From: Strigamia acuminata
Lineage: Eukaryota; Arthropoda; Chilopoda; Geophilomorpha; Linotaeniidae
Direction of reading: 5' to 3'
NCBI GenBank assembly: GCA_949358305.1
Contig: OX442314.1
Location: 29,871,118 to 29,931,117, forward strand
DNA: 60,000 nt
The position numbers were made by a program, and so were the translations under genes. Position 1 is the first letter of the stretch, and each line of letters starts with the position of its first letter. Under the pieces are notes generated by a model. It was not told the origin of the DNA, made no database searches, and was given only the letters and a program-made list of their open reading frames with translations. Positions 36,901-49,200 of this stretch are shown piece after piece.

Positions 36901-39900
36901 AGATGATACTGGGATGTGTGAACTCAATTGCTGGAGTAAAAGAAAAAATGACTTTTGAATTTTGGCTAAAAAAAGTAAAATTTTGGTGATATTTTGATAT
37001 AAAATGATTTTTTTGCGTACAAAAATGTATTTTTTGTAGTAAATGAACCCGAAAAGTGCGATCTGCACGCAAAAATGCATTTTGACAATTTTTGCGCTGA
37101 TAACCATTGTCCAGCCACCGTAAATTGTGGATATGAAACTAAACTGCAAATAAATAAATATAAAAAACCAAGTTTTTGAAAAATTAGGTTTTTATATTGG
37201 GGCTTCAAATCACTGCCAGAGTGCGCTACTATCGCAGATTGTTTTGTGATTGCCTTGGTGATTTCCCTGACCCTGCCAAAAGGCGTTTTAAAAACAGAAC
37301 TTTTTCTTAACAATATTAAAAAACAAAATATATGGGCAGGTAGGAATTTTTATTCAACCAGGTTTAGCCTGGTTTCACAATTTAATGAACCCTTTCTGAT
37401 ACCGAAACAATAAAAAAAAGTATCGGGCGAACATTTCAGCCTCTATTATTGTATAGGGGTTCCGCCAGGCGGAGCTAGCCACACCAGGAGTTGAAACAAA
37501 CAAACAAACCTTCATGTCAAGTTAAATAAAAGCCTTTAATAAAAATAACAAATATTTGTGCGTGAAATATGGAATACGCTCCAAGTTTGCACAATTCTGA
37601 ATGAAGTTTGAAAGGATTTCCAATAAATACTTTGTACACGGGGGAAATATCGGTTTTGTAAATAGAGCACGGGTGTTTGTATTACAGTATTTACGGAAGT
37701 TCAAAAGGCATAAGAAATGGAGTTCATTTCCACCTCTTTTCCTACAAAGCACATCCAAAAAAAGTCCTTAAATATTTCTACATTCCCTCCACATATCCAA
37801 TGCGGCAATTTTTGGCGCGCCAGCCTTATGATCTGGCACCAAAAACTACTAAAAATCAGCATTTTAAGAGATCCATGGGAGTTATTTAAATTCCAACCAA
37901 TCACGCAAGTAATCCTGTCACGTGACTCTTTTTGAAGTCTTTTTGAACCATTTCTAATGGTTAAATCATTTTTTCACTGAGTACTGATAGACTTATCTTC
38001 GGATGAAAACTTCTTAATGGTTTCATTAAAGAGCAAAGAGCCAGAATCTTTTTCTAGAATCAGTAAGAAGTTTGAATGGCCCATTAGGTGTGTTGTATAC
38101 TCGTATTCATCAGGCTTTTACAGCTTTGTAGTAATAGAAAAGGCGTGTTTGATAATATCTGTCATTGCTATTTTGAGTTCACTCAACACACTGAGAGAAA
38201 GAGAGAGATGCTCAGATATCATTTAAAGTTTTGCTTTCCATATGTGTGAAAACAAATTGGTCTCACTTACAATTGAAAAAAGGAAGTGTACAAATTATGA
38301 GAATTGTAGAAAGAAAAAGGAAGAAAAACAGTGTACATTAATAAGGGCAACTTTGTTTTGTGATGGTTTGGATACAGAAAAATTTCATGTTTTGTCAAAT
38401 TCAACGGTAGGCTGGGCCAGGGGTTCTGGAAAAATTAGTCGACTGATGATTCTCCACCTTAACCTGAAGTTGAAATCTGAGTTCGTTTACATTTCTTTTT
38501 ACTTTAATCATACGTAGGCCGAATCTTGTAAATATAAATAGTGTTGTCCGCCAGCGAGCCGGGGTTTCTAACTGCCTGATGTTCGAATTGAACGGCAGCC
38601 ATTATAAAGACGTCCCACAGACCTCTAGACCCATTGCGCGAATAACTTTGTGTGATTATTTGTTAACTTAATTCTACACCAACAGGATTAATCGTGACAA
38701 ATTTTATAATGATTTTACTGTGTCAAGGTCATTCACTTGCTAACTTCTAAACCAATCAGGTTAGAGCAAAATTTTCAATTACAAAGTTGTAGAGCACCAT
38801 CAAATTAGTACTATCCAATTTATCTTAGTTATCTTCAGTTAAATGTTTTTGTTTTAAACTGAAAACAAATCAGCTAAAATAAAGCCAGCCATTGTGAGAA
38901 AACTTAAATTTTTACAACAAAAATACTGAATTACTTAAATAAATGTATTCAAATGTGCATTATTATGCAAGTAAACAAGAAAAGCCACTGCTTTTTTTAA
39001 TGCCTCAATAATTATTTTATCACAAGAATAAAAAATTTCACTTTGCTGATTTTTTTTCTGATTTGTTTCCTTTTTAAAAAGAAAACATTTAACTTAAGAT
39101 GACTAAGATAAGTTGGATAGTACTAATTTAATGGTGCTCTACAACTTTGTAATTGGAAATTTTGCTCTAACTTGATTGGTTTAGAAGTTAGCAAGTGAAT
39201 GACCTTGAAAATGACCATCAAGGTCAAATTTGATGACATCATTGGATTGCTCTCACCCTACTTTCTACACGATTGCTTCATCAAAGTTGGCCTAGATGCA
39301 ATTGCTCAGGAGATATTTGAGGAGAACAGACTTTTCTTCCACTTTGTTTATAAAGAAATGAGTGTATTTTTAAGATTTTTAAAAATTAAATTTTTTTTGG
39401 GGGGGAGGGGCATTGTGCTTAAGGGTCTCGCAATAACTAAATCCGACCCTGAAAATTGGTGCATTCATAGTTCAGAAATTTGCCACCATAGTGTCACTAA
39501 TGTACAGAAGTGGTTGTTTACCTTTCTCTGGACACAAATCATTCTCATTAAACAATAAATTGGTGGTTATATAGATAGAATCAGAGTCTATATTGCACAA
39601 AATAGTCAAGTTAGCGCAGCCACATCGGCTTTATTCTGAACTAATGTCTTCTAGCGGTCCGATGTCGTCTTTAAGACAATTTTGCGACAAGAAATAAAAG
39701 AAGTAGTAAACTTTTCCTTGCTAAATAACGATTTTATTTATTTTTACTGTACTTAATTTTCTTTTTATTACTTTTTTTTTCAAAGTTATCAGATGTTAGA
39801 TAAAAATTTGAATTTCGGTTAGATGGTAAAATATGTTTGCAATTACATTTTCAGGATTCTAATATCTGTCGAGCAGCAGTGCACGATGGTCGTTTAGGTT

Positions 39901-40212
39901 GGTGGAACCTCAAATCCAGTCGTATCGTTCATATCCAGCGCAACCCAGGCGTTTTCAGTTATCTCGGTTCGATAAGGAACAGCATTCGGTCTGAGAGGTA
40001 CGTAATATAAAATCAACTATTTTTTGCCACTTCCAACGACTCTTTTTATACACTTTCTCTAGTATTTTGGAATTATTTATACTTTTCTCCCCGACTGGCC
40101 AAATACGTATTTGGCCAAATTTATGGATTTAAAACGATTGCAGTCGTTGCACATTTGATTTATCTGATTTATCAAATTTTAAAATAAATATGAAAATATA
40201 GAAGATAAAAAA

Positions 40213-40262
<50 letters not shown>

Positions 40263-43200
40263 TAATAATAATAATAATAATAAAACAAGTACTGGCTCAA
40301 AAAGCGCGCCATTATTTGTCAATCAATGGCCTGCATTTGGTCCGCATCTTGGGACTGTGGGCGCAGGTGTGTGGAACGTTGCTTCAATATAAAATTGTTC
40401 AATTAAAATTAATTGCTTGTCTAGGAATTATTTTCTTTTTACTCAATTTTTTTTTCGTGTTTATTAAGTCTGTGCTCTGCATTATTTCCAGTTACGGTGT
40501 TCTTCGCTACAAATATGGTTGCTATCGTTTCACTAATCCCAGAATTGCAGGTAATCGATTTTGTTTCTCGTATGTCAAATCAGTAAAATCGTTGCTGTGA
40601 TAAATAAATGCAAACTGTCCGGAATAATTATGTTTAAATGCGAGTTATAACTTGACAAAACACGTCAGGTGCATTCAAAGTTTCTGTTTTTGCCGTTTTT
40701 GCAGTGTTTCTGTAAACAGAATGGACAGTAAAAACAACCACAAACCGTTATCGAATCAGGAAAAATCATAAACCTCAACTATAGAATGGTTTTGCAATTA
40801 ACAACTAAATTTAAAATGGCTGCCAAGTGGGCCAGAATTTATTGATCGCCATTTACCAATAAAGACCCAAAAAACTAAACTATAAACAGACAAAAATGAA
40901 ATATAATCGTATTTAGCCATGTTTTTGCTGTTTATAGGAACACCCAAAAAGAAATTCACACAAACACAAACTTTTAGTTTCCAGAATGTCAAGTTCTAAC
41001 CTTATTCTAACTTGTAGAATAAATTCAGAAAAGAAAAAAAATTTCTGAAACATTTTTGCAGAGAAAATGGTCGATTTAACCATTTTAACAAGACCGGTGC
41101 TGTACACCAGTACGGACACAGCCATTATCGAATGCCATCAAGATACACAAGAAAAGGATTTCGAATTGACGTGTGGTTTCCACGCAAACTCAACACGGCA
41201 ATTACTTTGGAAATCAATGCTTGAAGGTGAGAGCAAGAGTGCGTGTCCATAATGCCCCCCCCCACCCACCCACAACCCCATCTTAATTGTAATTCGATTT
41301 TCGAACGACAAATTAAAAACGCAATTGTTTGCATACACAGTTCCTAGACCAAGATTCGAGGTGAAGTTATTACCCACAACCGAATGGAATAGAACGGCAG
41401 CTTATTTCTGTACATTAAAAAACTCACTAATGTCTCAAGTTTTAACTGTGCTCATGCGAACAGATGGTAGGAAAATTAAAAAAATATTTTTTTTATTTTT
41501 TGTTGATTTAAAATGTGTGCAAATGTCGTTTTATCCGCAGCTTATTTTGTACCCAAAGCCGTTACGCAAACGGTGAGCATCGGAAGCCAGAACGTGATTT
41601 TGTCGGTTTCCACGCAGTTTGCGATGCCGGGCAACCCGGTGATCCAGTGGTATAAGGACGGAGACATATTGTCCACTCGTATCGGTCATCAATTGGTCAT
41701 CCCAGAGGTGCAGTTGGGCCATGCGGGAGTTTATAGCATCGTGTATAGTAGCGACGATGCACGCCTTGATAGAAGTGCCTTATTACGGCTCATTGTACGA
41801 GGTTAGAATTTTGATTGTGGATTGAGAGCTCTCACTTAATTTCTTGGCAGAGGGTTTGGAGTTATGAAAGCCGGCTTTGATTTTGGATGGTGGTGGGGTG
41901 GGTGGATTATTGTGGGGGTTGGGAAAGTCATTTAAAAGTGTAAAGTTGTGGGTTTTAGGTGTTTGGAATTGGAATTTGACGTTTGGATTTGTGTAAAAGG
42001 AATTTTAGGCACGTGGGAAGTGTTTTTTGGACGTGTTTAGAGTTTTAAAGTGTAAATTTGCGTTTTTAGGTGTTTGGAATTTCATTAGACGTGTGAATTT
42101 GTAAAACATAAATTTTAGAGACACGTGATTTCTTTTTTCACGTGTGTGGATTTTAAAAATAATTTAATTGGCGTTTGAATTGATATTTTAGACGTGTCTA
42201 AGGCCCGGATAAATGCGTAAATGCATAGGAATTATTTTTATTCAATAAAAAGTTGAAATTAGCTATATACGGTAGTAAATGAATATTTTGCAAAAATCAG
42301 AAATAAATGCATAAATCGCTATTTTTCTGGAAAAAAATGGCGACTTGTGTCTTTTTTTAACGACACGTAAACTGAGGATACCAGAAACAGACACCAGGGG
42401 AAGTCACTAAATTAGTGTCCCGAAAAAGTTTTAAGAAATAAACAAATAAAAAAATAGAAAAAAATGAATTGTAATTACTAATTATAATTCATTTACATCA
42501 AGAACACTTTCAAATGGCATTAAGTTGTTATTTAACACCTGATTTCACTCGAATAAATTTTTTTATTCTGCATATTTTTATTTTTATTTTGCATTCAATG
42601 GAATTTTTCGTGCGTATTTTATGCATAAAATGGAATTTTTGGTGCGTATTTTATGCGCATAAAACAAATTTTATTTTGCATAAATATTTAGGGTCTAGAC
42701 ACGTCTAACGTGTGTAAAGATGTGGGCGGTTTGAATTTGGCATGTGTAAAGTAAAATAATAAATCAATAATTATATTTGACGTTTAAAACTCATATTGCA
42801 AATGTACGATGTGTATACATGTGTTTTTAAATGACTTTTCAATGCAATTAATAGGTGCAGGTGTGTAAATATGTTTACATGGGGATCATCCATAAATGTC
42901 GACACGTACCTAGAAACGTGACAACCTACGGTAATATTCGTATTTTGATCACAAAATGTCAGAAAAGTCCGTCAAAAAATCAGGAAATATTGTCAAGAAA
43001 ATTCGTCCAAAAAATTCAGCAAAATCCATCAAAAATTCAACGAAATTCATCGGAATTTAAAAGTGACGAGAGATGGTATGGGTAAAATATTCGTGACATG
43101 ATGTGACATGTCAAGAGGGACACGAGGGAAGGCGGTTTAACGATTTGTAATAAGAGAATATGTGAGAAGAAAGAAGGAAAACGGGAAATGTGACGTTATT

Positions 43201-46200
43201 TACGGATGAACCTATAGAAAATTTTGTTGGAAAAAGAACATGATTAGCAGTAATTTCAAATAAATCACTTGATTGCAAATTAGACGCTCTGCCTGTAATT
43301 CCCAACCAACCTAACCCATCAGAAGTCGCAACAGGTATTAATAATAGCAAATCTGGGGCAGCTAATGACACAGTCGTTCACTTCACTGCAAAGCCGAATT
43401 TGGTGACACATCCAAACCATCATGATGGCTGCACCATGCAGGTTTTACCTTTCAAAAAAACAAATTCTCACATAAATTTCGTAAAAATTGCGAAAAATTA
43501 AGTGATTTATTGCCCGAAATAACCAAATTCCAATTTTTTTTTTTAATTTTAATTTTTTTTTTTATAATTATAAAATGGCTCAATTGTTATCAATTGTAAT
43601 ATGAAATGCATTATTTAATAATAATAATATTTTTGAGCCATACATTTGACAATTTTTCAGCCTGTCCTGAAAACAAATTTGGACCGACGTGCAGCCAGCG
43701 CTGTCCGGTTTGTCTAAACGGCGGGATTTGCCACGACATGACCGGCGAGTGCGTGTGTCCGCCTGGGTTTCACGGCCTGGCGTGTGAAAAATGTTTGTAG
43801 CCATAATCGCTTATAGCTTATTAAAAGTTGAACTTTCCATTTCTAATTCTTGCCTTGGTTCGTTTCCAGCATGTGACTTCAATCGGTTCGGACGTAACTG
43901 CACCGCTCGCTGTTCCGATAAGGATTTGGCCGACGGCTGTGCGGGAGCCTTGCTCTGTTTGCCAGACCCCTTTGGCTGCACTTGTGCAGCTGGTTTCGCA
44001 GGCCTCAACTGCAATTCATGTGAGTTTTATTCAATTACCAACCTGGGGAATATTCACGTCAAGTGACAGGTGAACGCTACAGGCAATTACTGCTCTACTT
44101 GCACACAAACTTAACCAAGCCTGTATTTATTGCACACTCTTGTATTGATTGCTTCGCTTCTTTTTTTTCATTTTGCATTTTCATGTTTGCTTGGTGTGTA
44201 ATAAATAGGTTGGGGGGAGCTATTAAATAGCAATTGATAACGGGGTTAAGAAGCTCAAGGTTTTATCGTAAAAAATATGATTTATGGTGGAATTTGCTTA
44301 ACGTGGCGACTTCGACTAACGTTATCGATCGGTGGAATATCGAAGTCATCGGATTATGCCAATATGTTGGTGCATCATTTAAGTTTACGTTAAAGCCTAC
44401 GGTAGTACTTATAACACCATTCCGTCCTTGGAATGGTAAAAGGTTGGTTCACACTTGGAAGTAACGTAACGTAAAGTAAAGTAAACAATGGAGAAGTAGA
44501 AGTAAGGTAAGGCATGTATGTTCACACTTGTTTGAAGTAGAAGTAAGGATGCATTTTGAAAATGAGGAAAAACCATTGTTGCAAAAAATGGCGCTGAAAA
44601 TTATTTTGGATTCTCGTTTAATCTCGCATTGTCTCACGAGATTCAAGTCATTTCTCATTGGTTGGAAGTAAGCTTGCTGCATTGCGTTACTTCCTACTTC
44701 AAAACAAATTTGAAGTAGCTTTTTGCTTACTTTACTGCTAAAACAATCCAACAATGCAATGCGCAGCAACATTGCGTTACGTTACTTCCTAGTGTGAACA
44801 CAAGTGTGAACCAACCTTGAGGAATCAAAGTCTTAAGTTTCCTGCCAAGGGTGGTACTCATAAAAATATTGTTTAGACTCTGAATCACCCTTGCACGTGG
44901 AAACGAATTGTTTCCGGCCCCGGAAATTTAATTGTTTCTGACTCTGGATAAATTTTGTTTACCCAGAATTCCCTTGTTTTTCATTTAAAATTTGCAACTG
45001 GTCACAACCGGTTGCAAACAAAGACACCCAACTACTACAATTTAACACGTTGTTTGTTTTTATAATTTCTGCACATGATGACATATACACACCACCGACA
45101 GCAGCCAGTATTAAACCCAAACAAACATCTTCATAGTCATCTTCAGCCTCAGATAAGTCGGACAAAGCTTCATTGCCATTGCCATTGCCAGCCATTTGCA
45201 AAACAAGCAACAATGACTCACACAGTTTAAGAGTATGGAAACTTTCTGGTGACAATTTCATGAGTACCACAAATTTATCAGACTCTGAATAATAAGAGGA
45301 TAAAACATTCCGCTTGAAATGGTGCTGTTGAAAAATTAAGACTGTAAAAATATTTAGACTCTGAAAGCGTATGAGTACTAGGCTTAAAGCTCCATATTCA
45401 AACGTTTATTCTGTGTATTTATAGGATGCAATTTAGTGATACAATATCTAAACAATATTACTAACAAAGAAACGTAGGAAGTGCAGGTGCGTTAGTTTGA
45501 GGCAATTAAAAGCACAAAAGGTGATGCGACCATTTTAAATGACCACTTGCAGGAAAAAAATGTTTGTGCTTCACTGCATTGCACGCGTGTGTCGTGGTGA
45601 AAATGCAGACGTGTACAAGGTCTGTTTCTGGGTTATTATTGTTGCCTGAAATATTAGATTTTGTAAAGTAAATTTGATATGAAAATTAAAATATAAAAAC
45701 TTGGTCATTTCACGCTGCAACTTCTTAGGTTTCGTGCTAAGGTTTTGCTTACGTGAATTCCTGCGGGTCACTGCGACACCAGTGGCCAATGGGTCTGTGG
45801 AGTGCGGTTTAGGGAAATGTGGGAGAGCTGAGGTGTGCAGTCTGATCAGTGGGAGAGGGAGTCAAGTCGTGAAGCAGACACTAATTTCAGCGAACGTGCT
45901 CGGCAACTCACCACACGCTGCAGTGTCCATTCCAATGAGACCGGCTGGGCAGGCAGGCCTGTCACCACTTCTTGACTTTAATTAAGTTTATTTTACATAA
46001 ACAGCTGAAACAAAAGAAGAAGAAAAGCTTTTAAATTGATAGTTCTTTTTTTTTAGTAGAAAAATAAATATCAGCACAAAAGCTCAGAAGAAATCATATC
46101 ACTTAAGGTCAAATAAAAAAAAAGTCCAAAATACCCAATTCTTTCGACAATAGGGAACCAATCAACTAAGTGCACTATCTATCTGTTAGTGGCAGATGAC

Positions 46201-49200
46201 CAAACACATCATGAATAAATAATAGTAACATCGAAAAGCCCTAATTAATAATCATTTTATAAATGGGTTCAAAATATTAAAATATTCAAAGTATTTGCAT
46301 AATTCAATTATGAATGCATTTTCAAATGCATTTTATTTTTATTTTATTATGAAGTTTTATTATGTACATTATTTAACCTTCAGATGGGCAACCCTATACC
46401 AATTTTGGGACAACACTCTTTTTGAATAGGGAATCTTTTTTTTGGTTTAATATAATTTTCTGAAAATTTCTGACTTTGTTCACACAACAATAATGTTTGT
46501 TTCAAAAAAATTGGAGTCTTCTGAACATTATTTATTTATTTATTCACCTTTGAAAATTCTGCCCCTTAGAAATTCCAGCTTAAATTTAAGTTGGCTTCTC
46601 CTAATCTTTTAAAAGCGCTTCTACTTGGTGCTTCCAATTTTTATCAGCAGACACCGTGTGGCGCTAGTAGTCCAACACAAGTGATTTCACTGTTCCATTT
46701 CTGGCTAAAATATACATTTAAAATTAAATTTTTTGGGATAAATTAAAGTTTTTTACTTAAAATTAAATTTTTTAGGATAAATTAAACTTTTTCATTTAAA
46801 ATTAAATTTTTTAGGATAAATTAAACTTTTTCACTTAAAATTAAATTTTTTAGGATAAATTAAACTTTTTCACTTAAAATTAATTTTCTTGACTAAAAAT
46901 TAATTTTGTTGGCTCAACAGTAGCGCCAAGTGCGACAATTTTTTGCACTACTTTAACAGCGCTTAAGCTAACGGCCTTCCGGATTTAATTATTTTATCCC
47001 AAATTTGGTACATTATGGGCACCAAAGTGTCGTCTTTGGAGATTGTCCATCTGAGGGTTAATGTACAAATAATATATGTGCTTAATTTTGTGAAATGTTC
47101 TACGTAGAAACAAAAAATTTCTAGAACACTTATGGTTGTTTGCTGAAGCGTTGCATTTCAAGTGTTTGTTTGTGTTTGTTTTCACGCACCTTTCAGCCAT
47201 AAACTCAAACACCGAAAACACTTAAAACACAACTTTTTGAACGCGCTAAAAATTTATTAATAAAAAATAATTTTTTTCTTTTCTAGATTGCCAACCAGGG
47301 CATTATGGTGCAGGTTGCAATCAGGTGTGCGGAAGCTGTTCAGGCGGATCACCCTGCGACCGGTTTTCAGGCGTGTGTTCGCGAGGATGCGAGCCAGGAT
47401 GGAAAGGACCTCGTTGTACAATAAGTTAGTGAATTTAGTTGGGTTTTAACCGGTAAAACAAATTAATGCATATTCAGCTCTTCCACGTCTTCGAGTACCA
47501 CCAACGTTGCTTGAAGCGACTTCAGAATCATTATCTATAGCCTGGGTAGCCTGGGATCCTGCAGCCGATCCTGGAGATGGTCACGCTGTGGCATATTACA
47601 TTCAGTACAGAGTAAGTGCCTTCACATAAGGTGCGTTTAATTTGTAAAAAGAGAATTCACTGTACTTAACTTAGACAAGCCATAAATAACATTTATTTGT
47701 CGATGTTATAAAGGGTGTCCCAAAATTAACGCAAGATTTGAATTTGCCGCCATTTGTGCAGTAAATTGTTGGCAACCCTGAAAAAAAAAACAATTTGACA
47801 GCTGAGAGTTTAGGGTTAGTAAAAATGGAGCGTTACACAGTTCTTTTACAAGTTATCGGGACTTTTTTTGCGTCAAGAAGGCAGCAGTAATTTGCCCGAT
47901 TTCTGATACTACGTTTACATGCACAGAATATTTCGAGTGAGATGAAATATTGCGTGTGCACAACGGTCATGTAAACAGGGATGACAATGTCGAATCGACC
48001 ACGTCACCCATTGGGCTCACACCCAGTGTGTGACGGGTTGGTTGCCGATGCGGCGTGCCTTCGTGGCACCCCCGCAACGGGTAACGGGATTTCCCATACA
48101 GACAACGTTAATAAAGGCCAACCAACCAATATTAGGGAAGTTCTCGTTATTTACATGAGTATGCGTCCCAAACTAGTGTCTTCAGTCCCCTGTTTGCACT
48201 AGCGAAGACCATACCAGTCACAATTATTCGAGTAGTGAATAATCCCTCGCAGAAGGTTGTGAACTCGAACTATTTTTATTGCGCATGCACGCATCGCTTT
48301 CGGCACTTCCCCATTGGTCGAAAACCGAAAGTGATCACGAATTATTTTCTGCATGTAAACGCAACAATTTGATTTTTTCACCACTCGAATTATTCACCAC
48401 TCGAATTATTCGGTGCATGTAAACGTAGTACGAGAGGAGTGATGGTTCTGCCATTCGCTGGAACCTGAGCGTTCCGGGTGGGCCGTGGTCAAAGGACATG
48501 GCCACAGAGAGTCAATCTGATCATGTGGTCAGCGGGTGGTTTAGATTTGGCTGTGCAACACGGCCAAAGCATTGGGAAATGCTGGACAAACTGAATAAAA
48601 GCCACTTAAACGTATAAATTCAGTGTGTCTTGTGTGTTAAATCCTGGATTACTTTTACGGAGTATTTTTCAATTACACCGGGAGAATCAACAGAAGATTG
48701 TGTAGAGTATCTTTGACAAATTAAACGCACCTAGTCCTTACTGTAAGACAAGAAAGTGGCGTCTAAAGTGTATTTTTGCCACTATTACATAGGAAAGAGG
48801 CAAAACAGATTGGAAACAAGAGTCTTTCCCAGGACACACATTACATAAATCTTTTAATTTCACTTTAAAAGCTCTAAATCCAGAAAGCGATTACCAAATT
48901 CGAGTAGTAGTAGTAGACCAGAGTGGCATCATGGCCAAAGACAATGCCCCAATTGCCAATTTCAGCACTGTTTGTGAAAGTATGTAACTGAAATTAGTGA
49001 GCCACTTGTACGGTAGCTTTGTTTTTCTATTGAATAATTGATTTGTAGGTCCTTTGGATTTCCCTCGTGGTTTGAAAACTGACAACTCTCATCCACACCA
49101 GTTAGTAATCAACTGGAAAGTAAGTTCTGAGCAATTATTTATTTAATTTTAATTTTATTTGATTTGTTTCTTTCATAATTTCTAACATCAAATGAAGTAA

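Larger units (their letters stand above)
24933..39854 (+). other. Intron 2 of the receptor gene (14.9 kb, inside the LCCL domain)
   Basis: Bounded by gtaagt and tttcag. It hosts MITE A with a nested hAT element, MITE B, the Tc1-like element, a minisatellite, the nested secreted-protein gene, and repeat H copies. The gaps 25888-27838, 28462-29500, 32210-32540, 33310-34484 and 34721-38722 show no other gene. Positions 33700-34460 are somewhat GC-richer with an 18-bp palindrome (cctgttagtactaacagg, 33761-33778) but I cannot classify them. Confidence 0.6.
44020..47286 (+). other. Intron between EGF2 and EGF3 (3.3 kb)
   Basis: It contains MITE B copy 2 with a nested MITE and a 39-bp tandem repeat. 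The gaps 45386-46715 and 46891-47286 hold no recognisable gene. Confidence 0.6.
47629..48732. mobile_element. MITE-like element filling the FN3-1 intron, with nested insertions
   Basis: The perfect 17-bp ends aggtgcgtttaatttgt and acaaattaaacgcacct occupy almost the whole 1.18-kb intron (47612-48792). The ends resemble family C. Inside are a mariner-like fragment and another MITE. Confidence 0.7.
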
